Assembly (NCBI GenBank): GCA_051955985.1
Contig: JBQCGD010000020.1
Span: 1-64,000, forward strand
DNA length: 64,000 nucleotides
Origin: DATKPA01 sp051955985
GTDB lineage: Bacteria; Planctomycetota; Phycisphaerae; WQYP01
Direction of reading: 5' to 3'
Numbering within the stretch: the stretch's first letter is position 1; every line of letters begins with the position of its first letter. Positions 27,616 to 36,666 of this stretch are shown piece after piece. The position numbers and the translations under genes are program-made. The notes under the pieces were generated by a model. It was given only the letters and a program-made list of their open reading frames with translations. It searched no databases and was not told the origin of the DNA.

Positions 27616-27925
27616 CATTCCACCTGCAACCACAACCTCAAACCCAATCATGTACACCACCCCCCACCTCCCCGCAACCCGCCCCCACCCACACCCAACT
27701 TTTATGGATCTTCACTTATCCAATGTCCACGTTTAGGCGTTGCATCGCAACGCGGTTGCCCAGCCTTGGCCGGGGAACAGAGACGCCCCCGCCAATCCCA
27801 TTTCCAATGTGTCCTCAACCCGCCCGCAGCGCCAATTCCCATCGCCCGAAAACCCGCGAAACACGCCCAGCGCGCAGGTACTCTAGCCGCCAGGTAACGC
27901 CCGCTTTCACGCCCAGGAGCCGATG
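27616..27925. other. Intergenic region with small hairpin
   Basis: A divergent gap of about 310 bases. GCGTTGC (27737-27743), ATC, GCAACGC (27747-27753) is a perfect 7-base hairpin. Otherwise no gene was seen; promoters for the GH43-like gene and the following gene probably lie here. Confidence 0.45.
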
Positions 27926-29380
27926 ATGAAACGAAACCCCCTCCTTCTCGCCGTCACAGCCCTCGCCCTCTTTACCGGCGCCTGCGCCCGCACCGCACAC
28001 GGAGAACTCGGCGAAGGCTGGACCGAATACAAGCCCGCGCGAAAAATCCACCTCGTCAATTTCGACCTCCCCGTCCACAAGGGAATGGTCGCTTTCGACT
28101 GGTCCCCTCGCCAACTCATCGGCGATCCGCCGTGCGCTTCCTACGACTACGACGCCAGGACCGACACCGAAACCTTCAAACTCCTGAACAAGAAGGCCAA
28201 CCGCGCCGAAATCCGGCTCGAAAATGAATACGGAACCGGCTCCCGGCAGTTTGAAGGCTACGTCACCTTCTATCCGCCGCTCAACGACGAGTCCCTCTTC
28301 CAGATCTGGGGCAGCGACGAAGGTGCCACCCAACTGATGGTCCGCGGATTTGCCGCCAACAATGGCTCCATCCGCTGCGCCAACGCCGTCGTCAAGGGAA
28401 TGCCCACCGTCGCCACGAACTGCTACGGCCGCGAGGTCAAGGTCAACGTCATTCACCTCCAGGAGGATGCCGGCAACAAGATCATCGTCTACATCGACAA
28501 CAAGAAGATGCTGGAATTCCCCGACAACGAGAAGGTCACGAACCACGACGGACAGAACTATCACAAGTACGGCTGCTACGGAACACTCCACACCGCCCAG
28601 GCCGTCGTCAAATGGCGCCACGTCCGCAACTTCATGGGCGGAAAACCGCCGGCCGATGAAACCGTCAATGCCAACGCCCCCAAAGACACACTGCACATGG
28701 CCCTCCCCGGAAAACTCCTCTTCGAAGACCACTTCCGGCCCAAAGCGCCCTACTCGAAGCAATACCAGGAGGTCGCGCCCGGCTGGAAGGTCCGCGCAGG
28801 ACATGCCGATTTCAAACCCACCGCCGACGGCGTCGCCAGCGTGTGGCAAACCGGCCACATGCCGGTGCTCCAATACCAGGGCGCCTTCAGCGACGCCGTC
28901 ATCGAACTCGACTTCCGCTTCGAATCCCAGCCCGGAAAGTGGGCCGCCTGCCGAATCTCCGCCGCCAACCCCGAGTTGAACCCCCGCGCCTACGCCGCCT
29001 CCGTCTGGGCCAACCAGGACAACAGCGCACGCCCCCTCGGCCTCGTCCTCGAACATGACGAGTGGAAGCCCGGCGCCATCACGACCGTGGACAACGTCCC
29101 CGCAACCTTTGAGCCCGGCAAGTGGTACACCCTCCGCATGGAACTCATGGGAAACAACGTCCTCACCACCTGCAACGGCGTCTCTGCATTCGGCTCACAC
29201 GAACTGTTCGGCCTCCCCAAAACCTCCCTCTCGCTCGGCACCGGAACCGCGCCGCACGAACTGAGAAACCTGCGCATTTACGAGGCAATCCGCAACCCCA
29301 ACTGGATCGCCCCCCCGCCCTCCCGCTTCGTAACCGCCCCCCCAACCACAACCCAACCCGCCACCTCGCCATCCCTCTAA
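27926..29380 (+). CDS. Secreted two-domain lectin-fold protein (polysaccharide lyase-like / DUF1080-like)
   Basis: A 484-residue exported protein with a signal peptide to about residue 28 (ALALFTGACARTAHG; the Cys could be a lipoprotein site but the lipobox is poor). Domain 1 (about 35-235) resembles concanavalin-like alginate or glucuronan lyase folds: RAEIRLENEYGTG, a strand-rich core, and YHKYGCYGTL followed by VKWRHVRNF. Domain 2 (about 255-455) resembles DUF1080/LamG sandwiches (FEDHF, FRFES, WYTLRMELMG, LRIYEA). The tail is Thr/Pro-rich. AGGAG (27915-27919) gives 6-base spacing to ATG 27926 but only 3 to the adjacent ATG 27923. It is likely to act on anionic polysaccharide; catalytic residues are not assigned. 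Confidence 0.75.
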   Translation: MKRNPLLLAVTALALFTGACARTAHGELGEGWTEYKPARKIHLVNFDLPVHKGMVAFDWSPRQLIGDPPCASYDYDARTDTETFKLLNKKANRAEIRLENEYGTGSRQFEGYVTFYPPLNDESLFQIWGSDEGATQLMVRGFAANNGSIRCANAVVKGMPTVATNCYGREVKVNVIHLQEDAGNKIIVYIDNKKMLEFPDNEKVTNHDGQNYHKYGCYGTLHTAQAVVKWRHVRNFMGGKPPADETVNANAPKDTLHMALPGKLLFEDHFRPKAPYSKQYQEVAPGWKVRAGHADFKPTADGVASVWQTGHMPVLQYQGAFSDAVIELDFRFESQPGKWAACRISAANPELNPRAYAASVWANQDNSARPLGLVLEHDEWKPGAITTVDNVPATFEPGKWYTLRMELMGNNVLTTCNGVSAFGSHELFGLPKTSLSLGTGTAPHELRNLRIYEAIRNPNWIAPPPSRFVTAPPTTTQPATSPSL

Positions 29381-29746
29381 AAAAAGGGTCAGAAGTCATT
29401 TCCACCCCCTCCTCCCCTCCCACACCCACCAAGCCCATGGCTTCCACGCCATGGAGATCATGGCCCCTCGCCACCGACTCCAATTCACGAACCTCCCGGT
29501 CGCCGCCCCTCCAAAAAGTTTAGCCGTCGATCGACGATCGACGCCTTCCCTCGCCAATTCAATTGAGCATCGAAAGCAACTCCCCGCTCGCGCCCCCGCG
29601 AGCCCCGCAATCCCCCCAACTGTCCCACGCTCCCCGCTTCCTCTCGAGACACTTCGCCACGACGCCGATGTACGCAGGCGGCACCTCTATCACGCCCCCA
29701 CTCAGACCGATTCACTTCCGTGAGCCTCTTCTCCTCGTCACATATG
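29381..29746. other. Intergenic region between convergent genes
   Basis: A 366-base gap with no gene. It starts with AAAAAAGGGTCAGAAGTCAT, a word resembling those seen near REP-type elements (recollection, not checked). CCATGGC (29435-29441) and GCCATGG (29448-29454) form a small hairpin. Confidence 0.4.
29525..29543. promoter_or_regulatory. 19-base perfect palindrome
   Basis: CGTCGATCG, a single central A, and CGATCGACG form a perfect 9+1+9 palindrome. It lies in the intergenic gap before the interrupted PEP-CTERM gene's 3' end. It could bind a dimeric regulator or be a repeat relic. Confidence 0.4.
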
Positions 29747-32515
29747 CTACTCTGCTGCGCTCCGACGCCGCCGATGCATGATCCCCCAAACCCCCGCCGC
29801 CAGCAGCACGCTCCCCATCGCCGGCTCCGGAACCTCCGTCACAATCACTCCATTCGCCGTATACCCCAACTCCATCCCCGCAGGCAGCACCACCTGCGAA
29901 AACGTTCCCGTCATCTTATCCACCGCCAGAATCTCAAACTGCTCCCCCGGCAATGGCACAAAACCATTCGTCAGCGAAACCACCAGCTTCCCCCCCAGCG
30001 TCGCCCCGCCCGTCACCGAAAGCACCCCGTACTCGCTCTCCGCATCCGGACCGCCCAACCCGATATCCAGTTCCCCCGTCTGCTCATACCCGTCCGTCAT
30101 CGACAAACTCCCCGCCTTCTCCGTCTCCGTCGCTCCCGCGAGACTCAAAATCCCCTGCACATACATCTCTCTCACCGCCCCGCTGTAGTTCTCCACGATA
30201 AACGTCCCGCCGATGTAATCCCCGACCCCGATGTCCAGCGTCCCCCCCGAATAACGATACGTCCCTTTGATCGAAGCATTTCCCCCTTGCCCGATTTGCA
30301 GCGATTGCCCCGTCACCGACCCACCCGACTGGTTGAACACCCCCGTTCCGTTGTAACCCACCAAAATGGTCCCATCCCCGTAAATCGATCCCCCCGTCAT
30401 CGTGTAAGTCGCCGTCCCCGCCCCCGGGGTGATCCCCAGTTCGATCACGCTCGAATACCCGTATCCATCATCGCCGCCGTCTTGCTCGAACGTCCCGTTC
30501 GACACGTACACCGCCGCGCCCAGCGTCCCGCCCGACTGCGTATACGTCCCGTTATGAATGTACGTCCCCTCCAGGTTCGTCCCCCCCGTCTGAATGAAAT
30601 GCCCCACCCCTGCTCCCGGAAGATTCGTCCACCCTCCCAGATTTACCCGCGCATTTAGCGTCTGCCCCGCCGGCAAAATGTACGTCGCCGTCGCTCCATC
30701 AGCGACCCCGATGCTCAACGTATTCGCCCCCAGCGTGACTGGAAGATTCTGAGTGTACGTGTACGTCCCCGCCGCTGTTGACCCCAGCGACACATTGATC
30801 CCGTGCAATTCACCGCTCCCCAGGTTCACCTGCGGCTGCGCCCCCGTCCCCACCGGCAAATTGAACACCGGCGACCCGCTGTCCAGCGAAATGTTCGACA
30901 CAATCAGCAGTCCCCCGTTTACATTGATCGTCGAACTCACCAGCGTTCCCCCAAGATTCAAATTCAGCGCCGCGCCCGAATTCAGCGTAATCGTTGGACT
31001 CGCGAACGTTCCCCCTTCCAACGCAAAATTCATCCCCACCCCGCCTGTGCCAAGAACAAACGGATCCGGCAGCTCGCCCGGCTGCCCCGCCGTCAGCGAT
31101 CCGCCGGTCTGCACGAACTGCCCGAAGGAAAGATTCCCGCCATTGATCGAAAGCGAACTGTTCGCGCCATAGTTGATCGTCTGCGCCGTCACTGTCCCGC
31201 CGTTGAGCGCATAACTCCCATGCCCCAGCGTCAGGTTCGACACCTTGTTCGTTCCCCCATTCTGCACGAACACGCCGCTCCCTGTCGCCCCCACGGTCTC
31301 CGTCGACGCGGTCAGGTTCCCACCGTTGAGCGTGTACGTCCCCGAACTCCCCGCGTTCGCTCCAAGGATCAGCGTCACTGCCGAATTCGTCGCCGTTCCG
31401 CCCTGCGTCAGCGACCCGTTTCCGCTGTTGCCGATCACTTCCTCCGTCGTCGAAAGTGCCCCCGCCGAAGCAGCGTACGTGGCATTCTATCCCGACGCAT
31501 ACCCGACATACAGAGTCGTGGCGTCAAACCCGAGCCCCGCCGCTCGCTGCGCGTACGAAAAGCTGCCGCTGCTGAACCCGAGATAGACGTTCGCCGCGCC
31601 CAGCGTCCCGCTCGTGAAGTTGATCGTCGGTGGCGCAACGCCGCCCGGCGCCGGAACCGAAACCACCGCCGCCCCGCTGTCCAGGATCGCCGTCGGAAAA
31701 CGCGCCGTTCCGCCATTGATCGTAAATGTCGTGCATCCGAGGAAGCCCCCCGTCATTGAAAAAGTTCCCCCGGCCTGCACCGTGACCGTCGGAGAGTTCA
31801 GGGTCCCGCCCGACAACGTGTAATTCGCCGCATTCTGTTGCGTGCCTAGCACCAGAGAAGGAACCGACACCGTCCCCGCCGATTCCGTGAACTGCCCCAC
31901 CGATAACGTCCCCCCCGTCTGCGTAAACGTGCTCGCGCTCGTCGTTACCTGCACGCTCCGGGCGCTCAGGACGCCCGCTTGAAGCGCGTAGCTTCCCGCG
32001 CTCCCGATGCCCCCAAGACTCAACGACCCCGTCTCCATCCCGCCCGACTGCGTGAACGTCCCCGTCCCCCGGAGCCCCACGTAGATCGTCCTTCCGCTCA
32101 GTGTTCCGCCTTCCAGCAGGTACGTCCCCGAGGAGCCGGCGCCGTACCCCAGGTACATCACCGCCAACGTGTTGGTCCCGTCCAACTGCGTGAACGTCCC
32201 GCTGCCGCTCATCCCCACATACTGCGTTCCCGCCGTCAGCGCCCCTCCCGCCCCCAGCGAAACCGCCCCCTGCTGCCCGCTGCTTACACCCAGTTCCAAA
32301 GCGCTCGCCGTCGCTCCAGTCGTCGTGATCTGCGCCGTCCCTCCATTTGAAATCAGCGCCGTCACGCCCGACGTCGGCACTCCGCCCGACCAGTTCGACA
32401 CTGTAAACCAGTCCCCCGAGCCCGTCTGCCACGTCGCCCCTCGCGCTCCGCTAACAGAACTCGCCGCAATCACCGCCGCCACCACAACGGCAGCCCGCCA
32501 ATTTCCGTCCGACAT
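29747..32515 (-). pseudogene. PEP-CTERM surface protein with autotransporter-like repeats, interrupted by an in-frame TAG
   Basis: A single reading frame of about 922 codons encodes a signal peptide (VVVAAVIAASSVSGARGA), then many repeats of the type YVGMSGSGTFTQLDGTN / YVGLRGTGTFTQSGG typical of planctomycete PEP-CTERM beta-helix proteins, and ends with VPEPAMGSVLLAAGVWGIMH RRRR, the PEP-CTERM sorting signal. It is broken by one TAG at 31487-31489, after LYVGYASG; the same frame resumes with NATYAASAG and a further repeat. The stop may be a recent nonsense mutation (for example CAG to TAG), readthrough or an error. ATG 32515 is preferred over GTG 32539 because AGAAGG lies 5 bases before it. 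PEP-CTERM proteins are sorted by exosortase; none is in this window. Confidence 0.85.
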
Positions 32516-32999
32516 ATTCGCCTTCTCCGACAATTCCACGCTGTGAAATCAACGACCGAGAATTCGTTCCCACCCCAAAGTAACCCGCAATCGCAAGCAG
32601 TCAACAAATTCTTCTCGCTCCCTCCCGACGCGGAGGCACGGCCCCATATGTCAACGAATTGAATTAAAAAATCTATGTATCTAAACTACTCCAGTATCAT
32701 CCCTCCCCGCGGCGGGAACCCTCCCCCACACCCGCCTCATTTGTCCCCAAGAGACCTCATTTGCGGACAATTCCCGTCGTCGCGCCGCGACGTCGCCACG
32801 CCGCAAAACCAATAGACTGCTTTCATTATTCGCTACCCTCCCCCTCACACTTCCCGGAAAAAACCGTACAAAACCGTACATCACCCCCCCAAAACCATCC
32901 CAAACCCACCCGCAAAACGGACCAGATCCCCCCAAAATGCCCCCAAATAGCGGCCCAACCCTCCCCCAACCCTCCCTCAGCGCCACCCTCACCAAGCCC
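32516..32999. other. Intergenic region with GGTTTTGTACGG-type words
   Basis: A 484-base gap without a supportable gene. It has an AT-rich patch (32640-32700) and words such as AAAACCGTACAAAACCGTAC (32867-32880 area) and CCAAAACCATCCCAAA (32889-32904), whose complement recurs at 34163-34178. Confidence 0.45.
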
Positions 33000-33224
33000 T
33001 CACCCCACCTGAATCTCCACCGCCGACGCCTCCTCCTTCCGCAAGCTCAAGTGATACCCCCGCACCTTGATATCCAGCGGATCCCCCAGCGGCGCCCGGC
33101 GCACCGCTTCGACCATAACTGTCGGTGTAATCCCCATTTCCATCAATCGCCGGCGCACCCCGGGCGCCCCCGTTAATTTCACGACCTTCGCTGATTGTCC
33201 AAGTGGTAACTCGTCGAGTGTCAT
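33000..33224 (-). CDS. feoA: FeoA-domain protein
   Basis: A 74-residue SH3-like FeoA protein, the cytosolic accessory of the FeoB ferrous iron transporter. The opening MTLDELPLGQSAKVVKL and the block GVRRRLMEMGITPT are family-typical; it ends after LRKEEASAVEI. ATG 33224 is chosen because it starts the fold and lies 4 bases after the stop of the upstream FeoA-like gene, implying an operon. No feoB gene follows within the window. Confidence 0.85.
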   Translation of the reverse strand: MTLDELPLGQSAKVVKLTGAPGVRRRLMEMGITPTVMVEAVRRAPLGDPLDIKVRGYHLSLRKEEASAVEIQVG

Positions 33225-33228
33225 GGGC

Positions 33229-33543
33229 TTACACCCGAACGACGGTGATCTCTTCCGCACACCGCGACGCCAGGCCCATCCGGCTTCCGCCCAGGACCAG
33301 CATCAACGTGTCCCCCGTCCCCGTCACCGTCACCTTCATTCCCGGTGCCAAACCCAGTTCCGCAAAGCGCTTACGACAACCCGCCTCGGCAATGCTCACC
33401 CGCAGAATCCGCCCCGTCTCCCCCTCCTTCAAATCCGAAAGCCGCAACGATTTCCGCGCGGATGGCACCGGTGAATGCGGCGCAACTGTTTGCTGCGTCG
33501 GAAGATGCACCGTGCGGCCCGCCGCGTGGGAAGTCTCAAGCAT
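33229..33543 (-). CDS. FeoA-like domain protein with N-terminal extension
   Basis: A 104-residue protein. Residues about 32-104 form a second FeoA domain (LRLSDLKEGETGRI, CRKRFAELGLAPGMKVTV, SRMGLASRCAEEI). The N-terminal about 30 residues (SHAAGRTVHLPTQQ region) have no family match. The start is uncertain: ATG 33543 is adjacent to the domain, but the frame is open to 33651. It shares an operon with feoA (4-base gap). Paired FeoA proteins commonly precede feoB; here the partner must be elsewhere or missing. Confidence 0.75.
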   Translation of the reverse strand: MLETSHAAGRTVHLPTQQTVAPHSPVPSARKSLRLSDLKEGETGRILRVSIAEAGCRKRFAELGLAPGMKVTVTGTGDTLMLVLGGSRMGLASRCAEEITVVRV

Positions 33544-33680
33544 CGAAGTCGGAGGCGTCACAAACGACCCTTTCAAGAACTCCCGAATGATAACATCTTG
33601 AGACTGGGTTTCAAGTAGGACCCCTTCCGCCCAAACCGATCGGGAAAACACCTACACGCAACTCCATTTCCCACAACCTC

Positions 33681-34034
33681 TTACGCTTCCCCATCCGTAT
33701 TGAGCTTGGCGATAAAGAAAATCAGCCCGGTTCCGAAGAAAACCGAGGCCACGATCACCGCGTTTGTCCCCATCCCATCCACCGTGAAATAGCACCATAA
33801 AAAGAACACAACCCCCGCCACCATCAGCAGTAACGGCCAACCAAACGCCTTGACCCACCCCGGCAGAATCACCACCCCCGGATATCGTCGCGTCTGCCAC
33901 ACCTCCTCCCGCCGAATCTCCCACCGGCAAAACGGGCACTCATCCGCCGAAATCGGCACGAAGTCAAACGGCCGCCTGCACTTAGGGCATCGGCACTGCA
34001 GAAATGTCGGTTCCTTCTCCTGGCTCACAAGCAC
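33681..34034 (-). CDS. Small zinc-ribbon membrane protein
   Basis: A 117-residue protein of unknown function. Residues about 12-40 contain CRCPKC and CPFC pairs, a single rubredoxin-like zinc ribbon. Two hydrophobic segments follow (about 65-82 and 90-108: LLLMVAGVVFFLWC and VIVASVFFGTGLIFF). The start is likely GTG 34034 or the GTG two codons later; neither has a strong ribosome-binding site. It lies upstream of the FeoA pair in the same direction with an intervening gap of about 137 bases, so co-transcription is possible. Confidence 0.65.
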   Translation of the reverse strand: MLVSQEKEPTFLQCRCPKCRRPFDFVPISADECPFCRWEIRREEVWQTRRYPGVVILPGWVKAFGWPLLLMVAGVVFFLWCYFTVDGMGTNAVIVASVFFGTGLIFFIAKLNTDGEA

Positions 34035-34162
34035 AAATTCTAACTAAAACGTTTCGGCTGTGTGGAGTGAAAAATGGACGCTTTCCCGGCGCTTCCGGTA
34101 CGTCCCGGTGCGCCCGAAGGCGTTGTCACGATTCGTGCACCGTCAGTCAATGCTTGAACAGT

Positions 34163-34222
34163 TTTGGGATGGTTTTGGTACGTTCCGGGGCGCTTTCGGC
34201 CCCGTTTCGGGATGGTTTTGGG
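34163..34222. repeat. TTTGGGATGGTTTTGG words
   Basis: TTTGGGATGGTTTTGG (34163-34178) and TTTCGGGATGGTTTTGGG (34205-34222) are near copies; the complement is at 32889-32904. They lie between the small membrane protein gene and the TPR gene. Confidence 0.55.
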
Positions 34223-34277
34223 TGAGTTTCGGGGAGGCTTCGTGCAGGCGGGAGGGGGGCGCGGGGGGGGCGAGGGG

Positions 34278-35147
34278 TTACAGCGGGGGGCGCGGCTGCA
34301 GGTGGGCGATGTGGGTGACGATACGCTCGAGCGTGGCCGGATCCCAGGTGGCGATGCCCGCATCGATGAGGTGGGATTTCGCACGGATGAAATAGTCGTG
34401 GGCAGAGACCGGGTTGTTGTCGGCAAGTTGGAGGTGGGCGAGCTCGTGGCAGGTCCAGCCGAGAAACTCATCGTTGGCGAGTTCCTCAAACGCCGGAAGG
34501 AGGAGGGTGAGGAGTTCGCGGGCTTCGGCGTTGCGTGCGAGGAGGCGCTGGGTGTGGGCGATGGCGTAGTCGGCTTTGAGCTGGGCGAGCGGGGGGCTGA
34601 AGCGGCGGTGGTAGTCGCGGGCGTGGCGGTAGGCCTCGAGGGCTTCGGCGTGCTGGTTGAGGTCCTCGTGGGTGGCGCCGAGGTTGTTCCAGAGTGCGCC
34701 GAGTTGTTCGTCCATTTTCGCGGCCTGGGCTTCCGCAATGGCGAGCTTGGACCAGGCGATTTGTTCAGGGAGTGGGGAGACGATGGCGAGCATCATGAGG
34801 GCGTCGAGGGCGCGGTCGGGGAAGTGATGGGATTTGCAGAAGTCGTAGAGGGATTTGAAGGTGGCCTGGGCGGTTTCGAAGTGGTGGTCCTTCCATTCCA
34901 TGCGGCCGCGGACGGCGAGGTAGCGGGAGTAACCGCGGGGGAGGTCAGGGGAGGCGAGCTGGCGGGCGGTTTCGAGCCAGGGGCGGGCGTCTTCCTTGTG
35001 GTCGAGGGTGAGGAAGGTGCGAGCGACCATGGCGGCGGCTTCGGCTTGTTCGGAGGGGTTTTGCGAGGTTTTGTAGAGGTGGGTGTAGGCAGCGCGGGCC
35101 TCGTCGAGTTTGTGGTCGTGGAAGAGGGTGTCGGCTGCGGCGAGCAT
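34278..35147 (-). CDS. TPR-repeat protein
   Basis: A 289-residue all-helical protein with tetratricopeptide-type repeats: AADTLFHDHKLDEARAAY, LGALWNNLGATHEDLNQH and HAEALEAYRHARDYHRR, and ELAHLQLADNNPVSAHDYF are clear units. No signal peptide or catalytic motif was seen, so it is probably a cytoplasmic scaffold. ATG 35147 is chosen because GGAG precedes it by 7 bases and the helical repeats begin at once; upstream in-frame codons come from a word-repeat region. Partner unknown. Confidence 0.75.
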   Translation of the reverse strand: MLAAADTLFHDHKLDEARAAYTHLYKTSQNPSEQAEAAAMVARTFLTLDHKEDARPWLETARQLASPDLPRGYSRYLAVRGRMEWKDHHFETAQATFKSLYDFCKSHHFPDRALDALMMLAIVSPLPEQIAWSKLAIAEAQAAKMDEQLGALWNNLGATHEDLNQHAEALEAYRHARDYHRRFSPPLAQLKADYAIAHTQRLLARNAEARELLTLLLPAFEELANDEFLGWTCHELAHLQLADNNPVSAHDYFIRAKSHLIDAGIATWDPATLERIVTHIAHLQPRPPL

Positions 35148-35255
35148 TTGCGGGCTCCGGGTTGAATTGGGGATTTTAACGCGCCGGGTTTGGAAGGGAT
35201 TTAGATTGTTCACAGATTCTGAAGATTTTTGGAGCTGCGAGGGGGTGGGGGGACG

Positions 35256-35290
35256 GAAACACGAAGAGCACGAAGGACGCACGAAGAGAG
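35256..35290. repeat. CACGAAG word repeat
   Basis: AAACACGAAGAGCACGAAGG followed by ACGCACGAAGAG: CACGAAG words complementary to the CTTCGTG array at 16145-16183. Confidence 0.6.
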
Positions 35291-35357
35291 GAAGAGGTCC
35301 GTGCGAAAAGGAGATGAGATAGGCGTGGAGCGTCTGCGTTTGCTGGTCGTTTTTTTT

Positions 35358-35396
35358 ACCACAGAGTCACAGACGGTACCGAGTGCGCACAGAGGA
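35358..35396. repeat. CACAGAG word repeat
   Basis: ACCACAGAGTCACAGACGG and GCGCACAGAGG: degenerate CACAGAG words between the TPR and DUF1963-like genes, close to the latter's stop. Confidence 0.45.
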
Positions 35397-35413
35397 GATG
35401 GATCGGAAAGTTA

Positions 35414-36373
35414 TCAGTCGACTTCGACTCGCACTTTGAGCGGCCAGGCGGGGCAGGTCTGGCAGATGAAGAGCATGACGTCTCCGTGGATGCCGAAGCC
35501 GAGTTCCCAAGGAGCGCCTGCGTGAGACCGGCGTGCGACACATTCCTGCCAGTGGGGACGGTCTTCGAGAGGCATCCAGCGGCGCCAGGATTGGAGGGTG
35601 CCTTCGGAGTCGGAGAGGCGGAAGAGGAGGTCCATGGGGTGTCCGTGGTCGCAGCGTGGGGGCGATTTGGTGTGATGCCATAGGGGATGGCCGCCGATTT
35701 TTGTGCCGGGCGATGTGCTCAATTCCGACTGGTACAACGTGGGCGCGTCGAGGCGTCCATGAAGCTGGCGACGGTCGTTGAATTCGGGTGTATAGGGGAG
35801 GAGGGTATTGTCGAGGATCTGTTCCTCCTCGGGAGTCAGGTCCTGGATGTCGGGGAATTCCTGGACGCGCTCGGGGAAGAGCAGGCATTCGGGGGGAATG
35901 AGGGCGGTGCGGACTTCGTCGAGAGGGATGCGGATGCCGCGACTTTGTGCGATAGCGACGGCGGCTTTGACATCGCGCTCGGTTCGCCATGGGATGGATG
36001 GCGGTTGGGGATGGGAAGATCCAACGGTGAGGTTGGTTCGCCAGGTGGCGTGGATGTGGGGAATGGGTGGAAAGGCGTGGTATTCCGGGCACCAGAGGAG
36101 TTGGAAGAGATCGGTATCGGGTTTGAAGGGAAATTCTGGGACATCGCTTTTTCGGAGTTGGAGGATGGGGGCGAGCGGCTGGTGATGTTCGGGGCAGGAG
36201 GGCCAGGGGTCGGCGTCAGGCCAGAGGAAGCGACCGCCGAGCTTGCTGATGTCGGCGGGCACGGGGACATCGGCGATGCGCGGATGGAGGAGGACGGCGG
36301 TTTTGGCGCGTGTGCTGAGTGTGGGCAGAAGTTCGAGAACGTTGAGGCATGGCGGCGGCGTTGTTCTGGACAT
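35414..36373 (-). CDS. DUF1963/YwqG-like protein
   Basis: A 319-residue soluble protein resembling the YwqG/DUF1963 family: KLGGRFLWPDADPWP at about residues 45-59, LAPILQLR, then FQLLWCPEYH, and a C-terminal block with KIGGHPLWHH and GDVMLFICQTC. The family has no settled biochemical role. ATG 36373 has GGAG 6 bases upstream; the longer frame has no ribosome-binding site. There is no signal peptide. Confidence 0.7.
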   Translation of the reverse strand: MSRTTPPPCLNVLELLPTLSTRAKTAVLLHPRIADVPVPADISKLGGRFLWPDADPWPSCPEHHQPLAPILQLRKSDVPEFPFKPDTDLFQLLWCPEYHAFPPIPHIHATWRTNLTVGSSHPQPPSIPWRTERDVKAAVAIAQSRGIRIPLDEVRTALIPPECLLFPERVQEFPDIQDLTPEEEQILDNTLLPYTPEFNDRRQLHGRLDAPTLYQSELSTSPGTKIGGHPLWHHTKSPPRCDHGHPMDLLFRLSDSEGTLQSWRRWMPLEDRPHWQECVARRSHAGAPWELGFGIHGDVMLFICQTCPAWPLKVRVEVD

Positions 36374-36561
36374 GTGGATCTCCGGGGGCGACCCGGGGAT
36401 TTTAACGTGTGACGATCGAAAAAAATTTTTTGTCCACGATTGCTCAGATTTTTGGCGCATTACGAGTTTGTGGTGGGCGGGTGCCGGCCTTTTGCGCGGC
36501 GGCTTGGCTGGTGGGAGGGTTTGATTCGAGCACGGAGAGGAAGGCGGACATGGTGGGGAGG

Positions 36562-36581
36562 ATTTGAAATTTGAAATTTCA
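36562..36581. repeat. ATTTGAA word repeat
   Basis: TTTGAAATTTGAAATTTCAG, a short self-complementary word array in the 293-base gap (36374-36666) before the HAF-repeat gene end. Confidence 0.45.
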
Positions 36582-36666
36582 GAAGGGGGAGCACGGGGAG
36601 ATGACGATCGTGGGACACGGATTTAAATCCGTCGGCTTTGGGGGCAGTAGGAGATGAGGATGAGGA

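Noticed and set aside
29381..29403. AAAAAAGGGTCAGAAGTCAT as a possible REP-type or IS-derived end
   Set aside because: A single copy, and I am relying on memory of similar words in other genomes; nothing else nearby supports a mobile element.
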